Positions 10,214-18,709 of a stretch of DNA of 64,000 nucleotides are shown piece after piece. Numbering within the stretch: the stretch's first letter is position 1; every line of letters begins with the position of its first letter. The DNA comes from Aquimarina sp. MAR_2010_214 (GTDB lineage: Bacteria; Bacteroidota; Bacteroidia; Flavobacteriales; Flavobacteriaceae): contig NZ_PJMS01000001.1 of NCBI RefSeq assembly GCF_002846555.1, forward strand, positions 3,844,001 through 3,908,000, written 5' to 3'. A program made the position numbers and the translations under genes. The notes below the pieces were generated by a model that saw only the letters and a program-made list of their open reading frames with translations, was not told where the DNA came from and did no database searches.

Positions 10214-10777
10214 TTATACTCTTCCAAATATCCAATCTATTCCTTTATAAAAGTCATTGATAGTCAATACTCCTAAATCTGTTTTTTTATTTTGGGAAGC
10301 TGCTGCTAATGCAAACCCATGTGTGTAATCAACAATCACATCTGCAAACAAAATACCTTCAGTTTCATCATTAACTAACAAAATGGCATGCTCTCTAATA
10401 GAATTTGTAAGACTAATTAACTCCTGATTAATTAATGAGTGGTCTCCTAATAGTAATCTTGATACATTAGGGTGTTTAAAAACACATTCGCAATAGTTTC
10501 CTAATAGTTTTCTAATTACATCTTTAGAATCTTTAGTTTTAGGAATATTATTTACGTTCTTATAAACAATTTCTACAAGGCTTTTAATGATATCTTGACG
10601 TGAACCTACATGATGTTTTAAAGCCATTGCAGTAACTCCAAATACTTTTGCTAACTTTCTAAAAGAAAGCCCACTTTCTCCTTGTTCATCAAGAATTATA
10701 AGTGCCTCTTTTAGAATATCATCTTTTGACAATAACAATTTATCGCTTGTCGGTCTACCTAATGCCTTATTTGTCAT
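10214..10777 (-). CDS. TetR/AcrR family regulator
   Basis: A 187-residue protein with an N-terminal TetR helix-turn-helix (ILKEALIILDEQGESGLSF, then LAKVFGVTAMALKHHVGSRQD) and a C-terminal ligand domain. It lies between the DHFR-like gene (2-base gap) and the UvrA-like gene (4-base gap to the preferred start), so it is co-transcribed and probably represses its own operon. A palindrome TATAC-GGT-GTATA upstream of the operon is a candidate site. The inducer is unknown. Confidence 0.85.
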   Translation of the reverse strand: MTNKALGRPTSDKLLLSKDDILKEALIILDEQGESGLSFRKLAKVFGVTAMALKHHVGSRQDIIKSLVEIVYKNVNNIPKTKDSKDVIRKLLGNYCECVFKHPNVSRLLLGDHSLINQELISLTNSIREHAILLVNDETEGILFADVIVDYTHGFALAAASQNKKTDLGVLTINDFYKGIDWIFGRV

Positions 10778-10779
10778 CT

Positions 10780-11331
10780 TTATTTCTTTAATACTCGATA
10801 GTGGTTTTGTACAAACCCAAACTTCATCTGTTTAGAATTAATTAATTCTAAATCAATATCGCTTTCTGTTTCATCAAACAATCGTTTTCCTTTTCCTATA
10901 AGAATAGGAATTAGTGTAAGCGTAATTTCGTTAATCAATCCATTATTGATAAATGATTGTACCAATTTACCTCCATCAACATATACTTTTTTTAAGCCTT
11001 TTTGAACAAGAAATTGCATAAGTTCATTAGGGCTTAAAGCTTTAATTGTTACTTTGTCTTGTAATGATTTTGGAACATCTCCTTGAGTTAATATTCTACT
11101 CATTACATATGTAGGCATTTTATAAGGCCATTGGTCAAAACCAAGTACAGTTTTAAACGTACCACTTCCCATTACTAATACATCTATATTTTCAGTAAAC
11201 TCCTCAAAGCTATTGTCATTTTCATCTACACCATACTTCATTAACCAGTCTAACGAGTTATCTTGTCGCGCAACAAAACCATCTAAACTTGAAGCCATAA
11301 AGACGTAACCATTTGCATATTTATCTTTCAT
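10780..11331 (-). CDS. Dihydrofolate reductase-like (RibD C-terminal type) oxidoreductase
   Basis: A 183-residue protein of the DHFR/RibD-C superfamily as in YyaP/YwjB: start YVFMASSLDGFVARQDNSLDW, middle LVMGSGTFKTVL, and C-terminal KKVYVDGGKLVQSFINNGL followed by ITLTLIPILIGKGKRLF. The family uses NADPH; real substrates are mostly unknown and it is unlikely to be the housekeeping DHFR. It is the first gene of the DHFR-like/TetR/UvrA-like operon. Confidence 0.83.
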   Translation of the reverse strand: MKDKYANGYVFMASSLDGFVARQDNSLDWLMKYGVDENDNSFEEFTENIDVLVMGSGTFKTVLGFDQWPYKMPTYVMSRILTQGDVPKSLQDKVTIKALSPNELMQFLVQKGLKKVYVDGGKLVQSFINNGLINEITLTLIPILIGKGKRLFDETESDIDLELINSKQMKFGFVQNHYRVLKK

Positions 11332-11354
11332 ATTGTCTGAATTTAAATTATAAA

Positions 11355-11367
11355 TATACGGTGTATA
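11355..11367. promoter_or_regulatory. Palindrome upstream of DHFR-like/TetR/UvrA-like operon
   Basis: TATAC-GGT-GTATA, 24 bases upstream of the first start codon. Its symmetry and place suit an operator for the operon's TetR protein. No direct evidence of binding. Confidence 0.4.
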
Positions 11368-11392
11368 ATTTTAACATTAAAACTATAACTTC

Positions 11393-11632
11393 CATTTCAC
11401 ACACATTACGCTTCCCTCCTACGTCGTCGCATAAAAAGTGTTCCATTAACATCGTAGAAGAAACTTTTGAGAATAAATTTTTTCAAGAAACTGTAGTAAC
11501 AACTTTCGCTTTTAACCAAAGCTCAAGTTACATAACGCAGAACATTATGATACAAAAATAGTAATCATAATAAGACATTATATAAAATTGCTTTAAACTT
11601 TATAAATTATTGTTTTATTGTATTAAGATGTG
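11393..11632. repeat. Dispersed intergenic repeat, copy a
   Basis: Carries the core CACACATT..CCCTCCTACGTCGTCG..AAGTGTT and the tail ATTATGATAC...TAGTAATCAT and TTATTGTTTTATTGTATT. Core and tail recur at 14876-15106, and partial copies lie at several other sites in this window. The gap between 11332 and 11641 holds nothing else apart from the operator. Confidence 0.65.
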
Positions 11633-11641
11633 AGTTAAAAT

Positions 11642-11932
11642 TTATAAATTCTTTTCATAATCCATGCTTTGGTTTAATACACGAATAATCAAAATATCAA
11701 TATCTGTAGTCAAATAAAAAATAGTATGAGATTTATAAGAAAATCGTTTTAATGATAGAATAAATTCTGATGCATCACGTCCAAGATTAGCATTATCAGC
11801 TAATACTTGAAAAAGTGTGTGCATTCCTAATAAATATTCTTTAGCTTGTTTTAATCCAAATGTTTCAATACCATATTCGTACATTTTGGTAATGTCTGTT
11901 TCTGCTTTTCCAGATACTTTATAAACGCCCAT
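11642..11932 (-). CDS. parE: RelE/ParE family toxin
   Basis: From ATG 11932 (96 residues; protein starts MGVYKVSGKAETDITKMYEYG) it is a ParE/RelE-fold toxin: two N-terminal helices, LGRDASEFILSLKRFSYKSHTIFYL and a C-terminal IIRVLNQSMDYE strand. ParE toxins inhibit DNA gyrase. The start overlaps the antitoxin gene by 14 bases, a typical coupled arrangement, which is why the longer frame from 11956 is not used. A fragment of a closely related parE remains at 48.5 kb. Confidence 0.85.
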   Translation of the reverse strand: MGVYKVSGKAETDITKMYEYGIETFGLKQAKEYLLGMHTLFQVLADNANLGRDASEFILSLKRFSYKSHTIFYLTTDIDILIIRVLNQSMDYEKNL

Positions 11933-12176
11933 CTGCTCGCATTCGTTCTTCAACATCTTTCATAATGTCTGGAACAGATTTATCACTAATACCACTATCC
12001 ATACCTTCAGTTATAGCTGCTTTAAGTGCTGAGAATTTAGCCTTTTTAGCTTGGTCACGCCTTACTAAATCACGAAGATATTCACTATCATTTGTGAACT
12101 CTCCTGCCTTAATTTGAGACTTTATCCACTTATCTTGCTTCTCTGTAAATGTGATCGTTTTTCTAATTGTTGACAT
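11919..12176 (-). CDS. parD: ParD family antitoxin
   Basis: An 85-residue protein starting MSTIRKTITFTEKQDKWIKS, then AGEFTNDSEYLRDLVRRD: a ribbon-helix-helix DNA-binding domain of ParD type, followed by a flexible toxin-binding tail. It is upstream of and overlaps parE. ParD neutralises ParE and represses the operon. The pair sits between two copies of a dispersed repeat. Confidence 0.87.
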   Translation of the reverse strand: MSTIRKTITFTEKQDKWIKSQIKAGEFTNDSEYLRDLVRRDQAKKAKFSALKAAITEGMDSGISDKSVPDIMKDVEERMRADGRL

Positions 12177-12269
12177 AATTAGGTGTTTAAATAATCATAC
12201 TATTGGTGTAATATAGCGAATTTAGTTAGATATATAAAATTTGAGAGTACAATTTATGTGATAGGTAAT

Positions 12270-12366
12270 AATCCCATTCTATACACATTCCCACTTCACT
12301 CCTATTGTCGCTTCGGGCAAAGCGTATTCCATTACATTTTTAAAGAAACATTTGAGAAGAAAAAAA
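12270..12366. repeat. Dispersed intergenic repeat, copy b
   Basis: Contains CCATTCTATACACATTCCC, ACTCCTATTGTCGCTTCGGG and TTCCATTACATTTTTAAAG, a variant of the core found at 11393, 14876, 16489 and 37349. Together with copy a it brackets the parDE module. Confidence 0.6.
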
Positions 12367-12381
12367 TAAGAGAAAATTTAT

Positions 12382-12611
12382 CTAGTGACTAATTTTATAA
12401 TTAACAGTATCTCTCATAAAATTCATATAAGTTTCCATCCAATGATCACCTGTTTTTCCACTGGTACATTCATAAGTCTGCTAACTATTTCTGATATTTC
12501 TATAAAGTAAAGCTAAGTACCGCAAAGCCCTATTTCATCTAAACCATATAATAGTTGACTATGTTTTAAATCTTGTTGTATAACTTCAATGATTAATTCT
12601 TTGTTTTTCAT
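12382..12611 (-). pseudogene. Decayed small gene
   Basis: ATG at 12609-12611 starts MKNKELIIEVIQQDLKHSQL then LYGLDEIGLCG and hits TAG. The frame beyond reads YFIEISEIVSRLMNVP, and a shift leads to GDHWMETYMNFMRDT ending at TAG 12382-12384. All parts together resemble one short protein of about 75 residues broken by one stop and one frameshift. Name unknown. The remaining bases up to 12750 show only AT-rich sequence. Confidence 0.5.
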
Positions 12612-12750
12612 ATTAATTATATGTTTAGAATGGTATAAATATTGATTTAACCAATGCAAACATAGTTATAAACAATGTTTTTATCATATATACCAGTATT
12701 CCTAAGTTTAGTGGATTGTATGAAACTATCATTATGACTAATTTTACTAT

Positions 12751-12966
12751 ATGGCAGAAAGAATAAATAGAATAAAAGAAGTACTGATTATTAAAGGGAT
12801 GAGTCAAAAAGAACTAGCTGCCGAGCTAGATAGAAATCCTAATACAGTTACTTCTATGTGTAATAATAAATCACAACCGCATTTAAAAGATTTAAAGCGT
12901 ATTGCTGAGATTTTGGATGTGGATATTAGAGAATTATTAGTGCCTACTAAAGAATCTAAATCATAA
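12751..12966 (+). CDS. XRE (Cro/CI-type) DNA-binding protein
   Basis: A 71-residue protein that is almost wholly a Cro/CI helix-turn-helix: IKEVLIIKGMSQKELAAELD, then RNPNTVTSMCNNKSQPHLKD and LKRIAEILDVDIREL. It converges with the 619-residue PD-(D/E)XK protein gene, the stops being 19 bases apart. Size and partner resemble controller proteins of restriction-modification systems, but no methyltransferase is present. Confidence 0.85.
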   Translation: MAERINRIKEVLIIKGMSQKELAAELDRNPNTVTSMCNNKSQPHLKDLKRIAEILDVDIRELLVPTKESKS

Positions 12967-12985
12967 AAAGTTTTTATTTCAATGG

Positions 12986-14845
12986 TCAAAATTCTACAAT
13001 TTCAAATTCGATTGAAGGCATATTATGGTTAACGCTATAGATATATTTATTAACGCTTGAACTCTTACTCATGAATTTTAAGAATGGAGGATTATCAATA
13101 TACGCTTTTAGATTCTTAATAAATTCTTTTTCATTATTATAGTACATTATTTCTTCAATTATTTGAGTATTTCCTTTACTTACTGATTTGATTTTCATTC
13201 TATCAGTATAGAAATAATTTAAAAGTGTTTCTTCATTAATAATAGGAAAGCCTTTGATTTTTAACCCATCATAAACGGGGAAATTTGTTATTAATACAAA
13301 AATCACATTATCTTCGGTTATACCACTTAGTTCTTTAGGCAATATCCTAGAGTTTTCTATAATAAATTTTTTGGTTTCAATTAATTGATTTGCCCCTTTA
13401 TATAAATCTCCATAATGATAACTACTATAATACTTTCTTGAATTTATAGGATAGACTTCTGCTTTTAATTCTGCAACTATATATAAATTTTCGATCTTAA
13501 GAACTAAATCTATCTGTCCGTTAAATTTATCAATTTTTTTTATTGGAAGAACTGATATTTTTGAATTTTTAGAATCAGTTATATGATTGAATTTCTCCTT
13601 AACTAGCTTCTCATAATTAATACCTTTTATTGAATTGTTTATATCGCCAACTGATAACCAGTTATCTATCATTAGATGGATAGAACTCCTTTCTAGTTGA
13701 TTAAAAGTAAAATAGATATTATCATCAACTATGATTAATGGAAATATATGAAGATCGAAAGGTTTAGAGTCAGAATTTAAATAAATGCACTTATTTAGAA
13801 AATTACAAATTACCTCTTTTTTATATGGGAGAACTTTAATTAATGATTTCTCAAAACTACTAACACTTATTTTGGGTAAATATTCTTTTAAATTGTTTAG
13901 AATCCCTTCTTCTGTAGATAATAATACAGGCTTTTGATACAAATTCACAATATGTTGAATTTCTGAAAATATGATAAAACAGTCTAAAATATTTAAATCA
14001 TATAATTCAGGTAATTTATCTTGCAAAATGTGTGAATAATATGATTTTGCAAAAACTAAAAAATCACTAACATAATTACAATCACTTATTGCTCTTTTTC
14101 TATAAGAAATTTGTTCATCTATTGAAAAATTAATTTCACCAACAATTATTGGATTAGTATTCATTCTATTTAAAGTGAAATTCTTTACCTCACTCTCGAT
14201 ATGATTATCACCTATAGCACCTAATAAAGTGTTTTGTATGTTTTTTATACCGATATCACGTGATTTAAGAAATCTATTGTCTCCAAAATTAAATGAAATA
14301 TTATCTTTATTTAATATAATTTCTCCTGCTGACCATATAGCCTTTTCATAATGCTTTTTATATTCAAAACAGCAATTGGAGAAATGTAAAATTTGGGATA
14401 CTATATCTACTTCTTTTTCATCAAAAGAAAGTAAAGAATTCTTATTAGAAAAACTTAAATAAGTAAAGAATTCAAGCTGAAAAGATGTTATATCTAATAT
14501 ATTTTCAAAAACGGTATCGTTTTCAGTAATTAGATTTATTTCTTTAGATTTTTTTAATTTTTGTTTAAAGGAATATTGAGTCAAATGTGTTTCATAATTT
14601 GATAAGCATATAGTATATTTAACCAATTGAGAATAGCTTAATGATGATTTTTTTGTAAGTATATTAACATTATTTAATAAGGGATTGAAAATGTTAATGT
14701 TCAATATAATTAATGAATTAGCTAGTTTATAATCTTTTTTATTTCTTATAATATTGGCAAATTTATTTTTATTAAAATTCGTAGAGAATGGATCAAATCC
14801 TTTCTCATGTCTAATTTTTTCAAGAAATTCCGGAGAATAAACCAT
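12986..14845 (-). CDS. Large protein with C-terminal PD-(D/E)XK-like nuclease domain
   Basis: A 619-residue protein without a signal peptide. Residues 1-400 match no family I know. Residues about 407-490 carry a PD-(D/E)XK-type arrangement: GINYEKLV with Glu412, FNGQIDLVL with Asp446, YIVAELKAEV with Glu459 and Lys461, and ANQL with Gln487. This is the active-site order of restriction-endonuclease-like nucleases. Codon use is very AT-rich, like acquired DNA. It faces a small XRE regulator and is bracketed by dispersed repeats. A role in defence, for instance a modification-dependent nuclease, is inference. Confidence 0.6.
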   Translation of the reverse strand: MVYSPEFLEKIRHEKGFDPFSTNFNKNKFANIIRNKKDYKLANSLIILNINIFNPLLNNVNILTKKSSLSYSQLVKYTICLSNYETHLTQYSFKQKLKKSKEINLITENDTVFENILDITSFQLEFFTYLSFSNKNSLLSFDEKEVDIVSQILHFSNCCFEYKKHYEKAIWSAGEIILNKDNISFNFGDNRFLKSRDIGIKNIQNTLLGAIGDNHIESEVKNFTLNRMNTNPIIVGEINFSIDEQISYRKRAISDCNYVSDFLVFAKSYYSHILQDKLPELYDLNILDCFIIFSEIQHIVNLYQKPVLLSTEEGILNNLKEYLPKISVSSFEKSLIKVLPYKKEVICNFLNKCIYLNSDSKPFDLHIFPLIIVDDNIYFTFNQLERSSIHLMIDNWLSVGDINNSIKGINYEKLVKEKFNHITDSKNSKISVLPIKKIDKFNGQIDLVLKIENLYIVAELKAEVYPINSRKYYSSYHYGDLYKGANQLIETKKFIIENSRILPKELSGITEDNVIFVLITNFPVYDGLKIKGFPIINEETLLNYFYTDRMKIKSVSKGNTQIIEEIMYYNNEKEFIKNLKAYIDNPPFLKFMSKSSSVNKYIYSVNHNMPSIEFEIVEF

Positions 14846-14875
14846 ATTTAAAATTTAAAACTAACATAAATATAA

Positions 14876-15106
14876 CCCATTCCATACACATTCCCACTCC
14901 CCTCCTGCCGTCGGCTCGTATAACAAGTGTTACATTACCTTTTTAAAAAGAACATTTCGTTAGAAAACTTTTAAGAATGTGTAGAACAAGAAAGCCAACG
15001 CCATTATGATACAGAAATAGTAATCATAATTCCCAGCCACATCATCTCGCAGATTTAATAAATTGATTTAAACTTTAAAAATTATTGTTTTATTGTATTC
15101 AGACAT
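14876..15106. repeat. Dispersed intergenic repeat, copy c
   Basis: Full copy: CCCATTCCATACACATTCCC, CCCTCCTGCCGTCGGCTCG, AAGTGTTACATTACC, CATTTCGTTAGAAAACTTTT, ATTATGATAC..TAGTAATCAT and TTATTGTTTTATTGTATT. It also contains CCACATCATCTCGCAGAT, as near 7870. It lies between the nuclease gene and the GNAT gene. Confidence 0.7.
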
Positions 15107-15108
15107 CC

Positions 15109-15624
15109 TTATAGTTTTTTAGAGAATACGATGTTTTCATAAGAATTTCCATTGACTATAAAATTTAATTCTCCAACGTTTTTAAATTCATTTTTTTCAT
15201 AGAACCTTATGGCTCTATTATTTTTTATATAAACGGAAAGCCACATGGTATCTAATTTTAATGCTTTGGCTTGCTCTTCAACATAAGTTAGTAACTGTTT
15301 TCCAATTTTTAAGGGTATAAAATCATTAAGGATGAAAATTCGTTCTAATCGACAATTGTTTTGTGAAGCAACATTTTCATGTATAACATTTACTATTAAT
15401 TTCGCATAACCAATAGGTAAATCATCTGCATAAATAATATAGAAGTGTTGCTTGGGGTTTTTTATATTCTGTTTCGTTTTAGAAACTGAAAAATTCTCGT
15501 CAAGGTATTTTAATAGATTGTTTTTATCATCTATATAATGACCATGAGATTCAGCCCATGTTAATCTTCCTAAAAGTGCTAAAACTTCTGTGTCTGATTC
15601 TTTGGATTTTTTTATTCTAATCAT
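15109..15624 (-). CDS. GNAT family N-acetyltransferase
   Basis: A 171-residue GNAT protein of PaiA-like type: DDLPIGYAKLIV in strand 4, RLERIFILNDFIPLKIGKQL with the acetyl-CoA-binding turn, and WLSVYIKNNRAIRFYEKNEF near the end. It transfers an acetyl group from acetyl-CoA to an unknown amine. It overlaps the upstream membrane-protein gene by 8 bases, indicating co-translation. Confidence 0.85.
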   Translation of the reverse strand: MIRIKKSKESDTEVLALLGRLTWAESHGHYIDDKNNLLKYLDENFSVSKTKQNIKNPKQHFYIIYADDLPIGYAKLIVNVIHENVASQNNCRLERIFILNDFIPLKIGKQLLTYVEEQAKALKLDTMWLSVYIKNNRAIRFYEKNEFKNVGELNFIVNGNSYENIVFSKKL

Positions 15625-15853
15625 TGCTATTATCTTTTATTCGTAATCTTCTTATGTGAAATCCATGGAGAAACACAGCAATTGTACATCCTATTATTAT
15701 TGGTGAAGCACTAATTAATGCGCCATAAAAAATGTAACCTATATTCGCAATTAGTGAAATTAATCGCAGCTTATATTCACCTTTGGTGGACATAGAATAT
15801 AGATTAATCACTAAAGCTGCGTAACCAATACTATCAATTAAAACTGGGCTCAT
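15617..15853 (-). CDS. Small three-helix membrane protein, YgjV/SemiSWEET-like
   Basis: A 78-residue protein with three hydrophobic helices: SIGYAALVINLYSMST, LRLISLIANIGYIFYGALI, and PIIIGCTIAVFLHGFHI, then a basic tail. The pattern IGY...KLRLISLIANIGYIFYG resembles YgjV and SemiSWEET-type PQ-loop proteins. Function not established. Its 3' end overlaps the acetyltransferase gene by 8 bases. Confidence 0.6.
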   Translation of the reverse strand: MSPVLIDSIGYAALVINLYSMSTKGEYKLRLISLIANIGYIFYGALISASPIIIGCTIAVFLHGFHIRRLRIKDNSND

Positions 15854-15980
15854 AGCTTATCTTTTATTATTTTTTTAATGTTTGATTTTTTTTACCTAAA
15901 GAAATGTTTTTCTAAAAGCATTTGTTAGTTTTATTTTATCTCTTTCAAATTCAAACAAATCATATTATGATTTTATTACT

Positions 15981-16024
15981 ATACTTAATATAGTTACAAT
16001 ATTAAGTATATTATATTATCTTTG
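15981..16024 (+). promoter_or_regulatory. HxlR promoter with palindromic operator
   Basis: A perfect inverted repeat with 11 bp arms (ATACTTAATAT at 15981-15991 and ATATTAAGTAT at 15999-16009, 7-base spacer) lies directly upstream of the -7 box TATCTTTG (16017-16024). The HxlR gene starts 40 bases downstream. The position fits autoregulation, as HxlR dimers bind inverted repeats. Confidence 0.7.
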
Positions 16025-16064
16025 CAATAACGGTCAAAAATGATAGTTTAATTAAATTAGAAAT

Positions 16065-16400
16065 ATGTATACATTTAACGAAAAAGAATATCCCTGCTGT
16101 ACAAGTTTAGCGATGGGAATTATTGGTGGGAAATGGAAAACAGTTATCATATATCACCTGAAAAATAATACATTACGATATAATGAACTTAGAAAGAAAA
16201 TACCTTGGGTAACTGAACGCACCTTGAGTTTGCAGTTAAAAACATTGGAAAAAGATGGAATCATAAAGAGGAAAGTTTATACCTCAAAACCACCTCTAAA
16301 AGTAGAATACTTTCTAACTGAGTTTGGCGAAACTTTAATACCTCTGATTCAAGCTATTGTAGATTGGGGAAATTATGTGATTGAGCATAAGTTAAAATAA
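16065..16400 (+). CDS. HxlR family transcriptional regulator
   Basis: A 111-residue winged-helix protein: YPCCTSLAMGIIGGKWKTVI with the Cys residues seen in many family members, LRYNELRKKIPWVTERTLS as recognition helix, and LQLKTLEKDGIIKR wing. HxlR proteins often sense electrophiles or redox state through the N-terminal Cys. No target gene is adjacent on the same strand; a repeat with an IS element lies downstream. A strong palindrome precedes its promoter. Confidence 0.9.
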   Translation: MYTFNEKEYPCCTSLAMGIIGGKWKTVIIYHLKNNTLRYNELRKKIPWVTERTLSLQLKTLEKDGIIKRKVYTSKPPLKVEYFLTEFGETLIPLIQAIVDWGNYVIEHKLK

Positions 16401-16488
16401 GATAAAAATTCTATACAAATTTATTAAAGTTTTAATGCGAAACGGATCTTCAAATGCTGATTCTAGAAAGATGTTTTAGAAGTGTAAT

Positions 16489-16583
16489 CCATTACACACA
16501 CATTCCCCTACTCTCCTACTGTCGTTTCGGGCAATAAGTGTTACATTACCTTTTTTTTAAAGAGGCTTTTCGTTAGAAAACTT
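16489..16583. repeat. Dispersed intergenic repeat, copy d, split by an IS
   Basis: CCATTACACACACATTCCCC, CTACTGTCGTTTCGGGC, AAGTGTTACATTACC and TTTTCGTTAGAAAACTT, broken at 16583 by the IS; it resumes after the IS at 17637 with GAAAACTTTTAAAGAG. The IS therefore entered an existing repeat copy. Confidence 0.7.
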
Positions 16584-17636
16584 GGCTAAGTTCTAAAAAG
16601 CATATTATTTACTACTATGTTTTTAAATTCCATCCAGGCAGTATTGGAAGCAAAGGCTATAGCTGCTACGGTTGCCATTTTACTGGTTGAATTTTTTATT
16701 TTTTCTAAGACTAAAAACCAATTCAGATAATTCTGAAGGTATTTTGTTGCCACTCCATTGAAGGGCTCCATAAATTTCCTTAGACGCATATCCATATTAT
16801 TCACATTTTGTACGTGATATATTTTGTCAACAGCTCTTTGACCCTTCGAAGCATTAAATTTTTTGTGTGCTACCTTCTTGTCTTTTGCAAATGCAGTATA
16901 GCTTCTGTGACTGTCGCTACAAAGGGTTTCTACTTTAGCCAACTTCCCTTGTAATATAGTCTCCAAGTCACTTTTACTAATGCGACCTCTGGTAGCTACT
17001 TTGAAATCTTTGTTCCCTGATCGGTCACAACTGGCTATCACAGCTACTTTTTCATTACTGAGACCAGCTTTACTTGCCTTTGCGCCACGTTTTCTAGCAG
17101 GACGATCCAAATTTCGATTCCCTTTTTCAGAGTAAGCAAAGAAAAGATCATCACTCTCTAGGATTCCTTGGAATTCATCCACACTTACGCTCCCAAAGGA
17201 GACAAGTAATTTGTGCCTCCAATCAAAAGAAGTCTGAATAGAAATCCCTGTTTCTTTGGCACTCTTGCGAATACTATATCCAGAGAGTAAACAGAATAAA
17301 TAACGATTAACTTTGTCTTTCTTCTTGAGGTTGTACCAGAACTTACCGGTAGTTTCACTAAAGTTTTTATGACAAGTATTACAAACATAGCGCTGTACTC
17401 CTTTGAGCTTACCATTAGCCTTAATTTTATTGCACTTACAATGAGGACAGCTTATGGCTTTACTCTGATTGCTATCAATCAGGGCTGAACCCTCAGTAGA
17501 GATCTCCAATAATGTGGAAACAATTTCTGATTGAACCAAAGCCGATGAACTAATGAAAAAATCTCTAAAATCTTCTGGTATCATTTCTCCGTTTTTATAA
17601 AGTAAAGATAAAACATATTCTAATTAGAACTTAGCC
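16584..17636 (-). mobile_element. IS1595-type insertion sequence, copy 1 (1053 bp)
   Basis: Terminal inverted repeats GGCTAAGTTCTAA / TTAGAACTTAGCC are perfect over 13 bp. The target duplication is GAAAACTT (16576-16583 and 17637-17644), 8 bp as expected for IS1595. The inside encodes one transposase. The element appears identical to copy 2 at 59728-60780, which suggests recent transposition. Confidence 0.93.
16586..17584 (-). CDS. IS1595 family transposase
   Basis: A 332-residue transposase: N-terminal zinc ribbon (CPHCKCNKIKANG...YVCNTCHKNFSETTGK), a helix-turn-helix (YSIRKSAKETGISIQTSFDW), and a DDE domain with Asp in the LESDDLFF segment, Asp in CSDSHRSY and Glu in the MEPFNG region. The stop lies 2 bases inside the left terminal repeat. 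The protein is identical to the one at 59730. Confidence 0.92.
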   Translation of the reverse strand: MIPEDFRDFFISSSALVQSEIVSTLLEISTEGSALIDSNQSKAISCPHCKCNKIKANGKLKGVQRYVCNTCHKNFSETTGKFWYNLKKKDKVNRYLFCLLSGYSIRKSAKETGISIQTSFDWRHKLLVSFGSVSVDEFQGILESDDLFFAYSEKGNRNLDRPARKRGAKASKAGLSNEKVAVIASCDRSGNKDFKVATRGRISKSDLETILQGKLAKVETLCSDSHRSYTAFAKDKKVAHKKFNASKGQRAVDKIYHVQNVNNMDMRLRKFMEPFNGVATKYLQNYLNWFLVLEKIKNSTSKMATVAAIAFASNTAWMEFKNIVVNNMLFRT

Positions 17637-18227
17637 GAAAACTTTTAAAGAGAATGTAGAACTAGAAAGCCAACTCATCTTCTCGCCCACAATTTCAAAG
17701 ATTCTTAATCTTCAAAATTATGTCGTACCAAAGCAAAGTGACCCTTCGGCAAACTCAGGGTAATACATAACGCAAGTACATTATAGTACAAATGTATTAT
17801 GTAAGGTAAAACGGCGGATACCGCGTATTTGATATAATATCAGATATAAGTACGCGTCAGCGTATTATATAGTCCTACGTCGTCGTGTAAAAAGTGTTAC
17901 ATTAACTTTTTAAGGAACTTTTGATAAAGATTTTTTGAAGAAAATTAGTTAGTTAAACTTTGCTTTACCGAACTCCAGAGCCTTCCTAAATACGTTTTAG
18001 GATATTTATATTCGAATTCAGTTTCCATCGGTTAATTAGAATTTAAAAAAAAATGAGAGCAATCGTATGTATAATGAACAGCTCCTTTTTAAAAAGGGTT
18101 TTCCCCTTTTTTGAAGAGGAAAAACCCTTAAATTTTTCAGGGCATTTCCTATTGCACAAACTATTACTTTATTCTAATTTTATTAAAAACAAAAATCATT
18201 CACAATTAATAATTTAAAAAAAATGCT
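17637..18227. repeat. Repeat-rich gap
   Basis: Holds the rest of repeat copy d, the block TTTCAAAGATTCTTAATCTT (17692-17711; also near 49640), a palindrome relative (17764-17880), a second short core (TCCTACGTCGTCGTGTAAAA, 17882-17901), a 27-codon frame on the minus strand (17945-18028, METEFEYKYPKTYLGRLW...) that could be a gene remnant, and a hairpin AAGGGTTTTCC / GGAAAAACCCTT (about 18094-18130). Confidence 0.55.
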
Positions 18228-18653
18228 ATGAAACTATTTTTAATTGCTTCATTGGCCTTTACGCTTTTAGCAACAAAATGTAATGATGTCAAAATAGAAT
18301 ATAAGAAACAGCGATACCAAATTGAGAATCATCTTGAAATTGATATTTCAAATGCAGTACCGAATCAAGAAATGATAGTAAAAGTATTTAATGTGCCTGA
18401 ACGCTTAGATCAAAGAAGAAGAATTACAACAGACTCTGAGGGAAAAGCATCTCTCAAATTTATTTATGTTTTTCATGACGAATTCAAATATTGGTGTGAT
18501 TTAACCACAAAACAAAGAAATCAGAAAGCTTATATTAACGCTTCCTACGTTAATGATTATTTTGCAGAAAATCGTACAAGTAAACCAGTACTTTTTAACG
18601 GTGCTATTTTGATTCCAAACATTATTTATGGAGGGACTTGTCCTGAAGATTAA
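18228..18653 (+). CDS. Exported hypothetical protein
   Basis: A 141-residue protein with a signal peptide (MKLFLIASLAFTLLATKCND); the Cys at 18 could be lipidated although the lipobox is imperfect. The mature part has further Cys at about 94 and 138 and looks like a beta-sandwich (EIDISNAVPNQEMIVKVFNV, TTDSEGKASLKFIYVF), possibly binding or structural. No family recognised. Confidence 0.6.
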   Translation: MKLFLIASLAFTLLATKCNDVKIEYKKQRYQIENHLEIDISNAVPNQEMIVKVFNVPERLDQRRRITTDSEGKASLKFIYVFHDEFKYWCDLTTKQRNQKAYINASYVNDYFAENRTSKPVLFNGAILIPNIIYGGTCPED

Positions 18654-18709
18654 AATAATGGTTTAATCAAACTATTCTTATAAGCTAACTCCTCTACTTA
18701 AACATGATT

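Noticed and set aside
17185-17415. Frame inside the transposase gene (also 60329-60559)
   Set aside because: Alternate-frame shadow of the IS1595 transposase.
14876-17644. CRISPR array
   Set aside because: The repeats are long, imperfect and irregularly spaced, and no cas gene is present.
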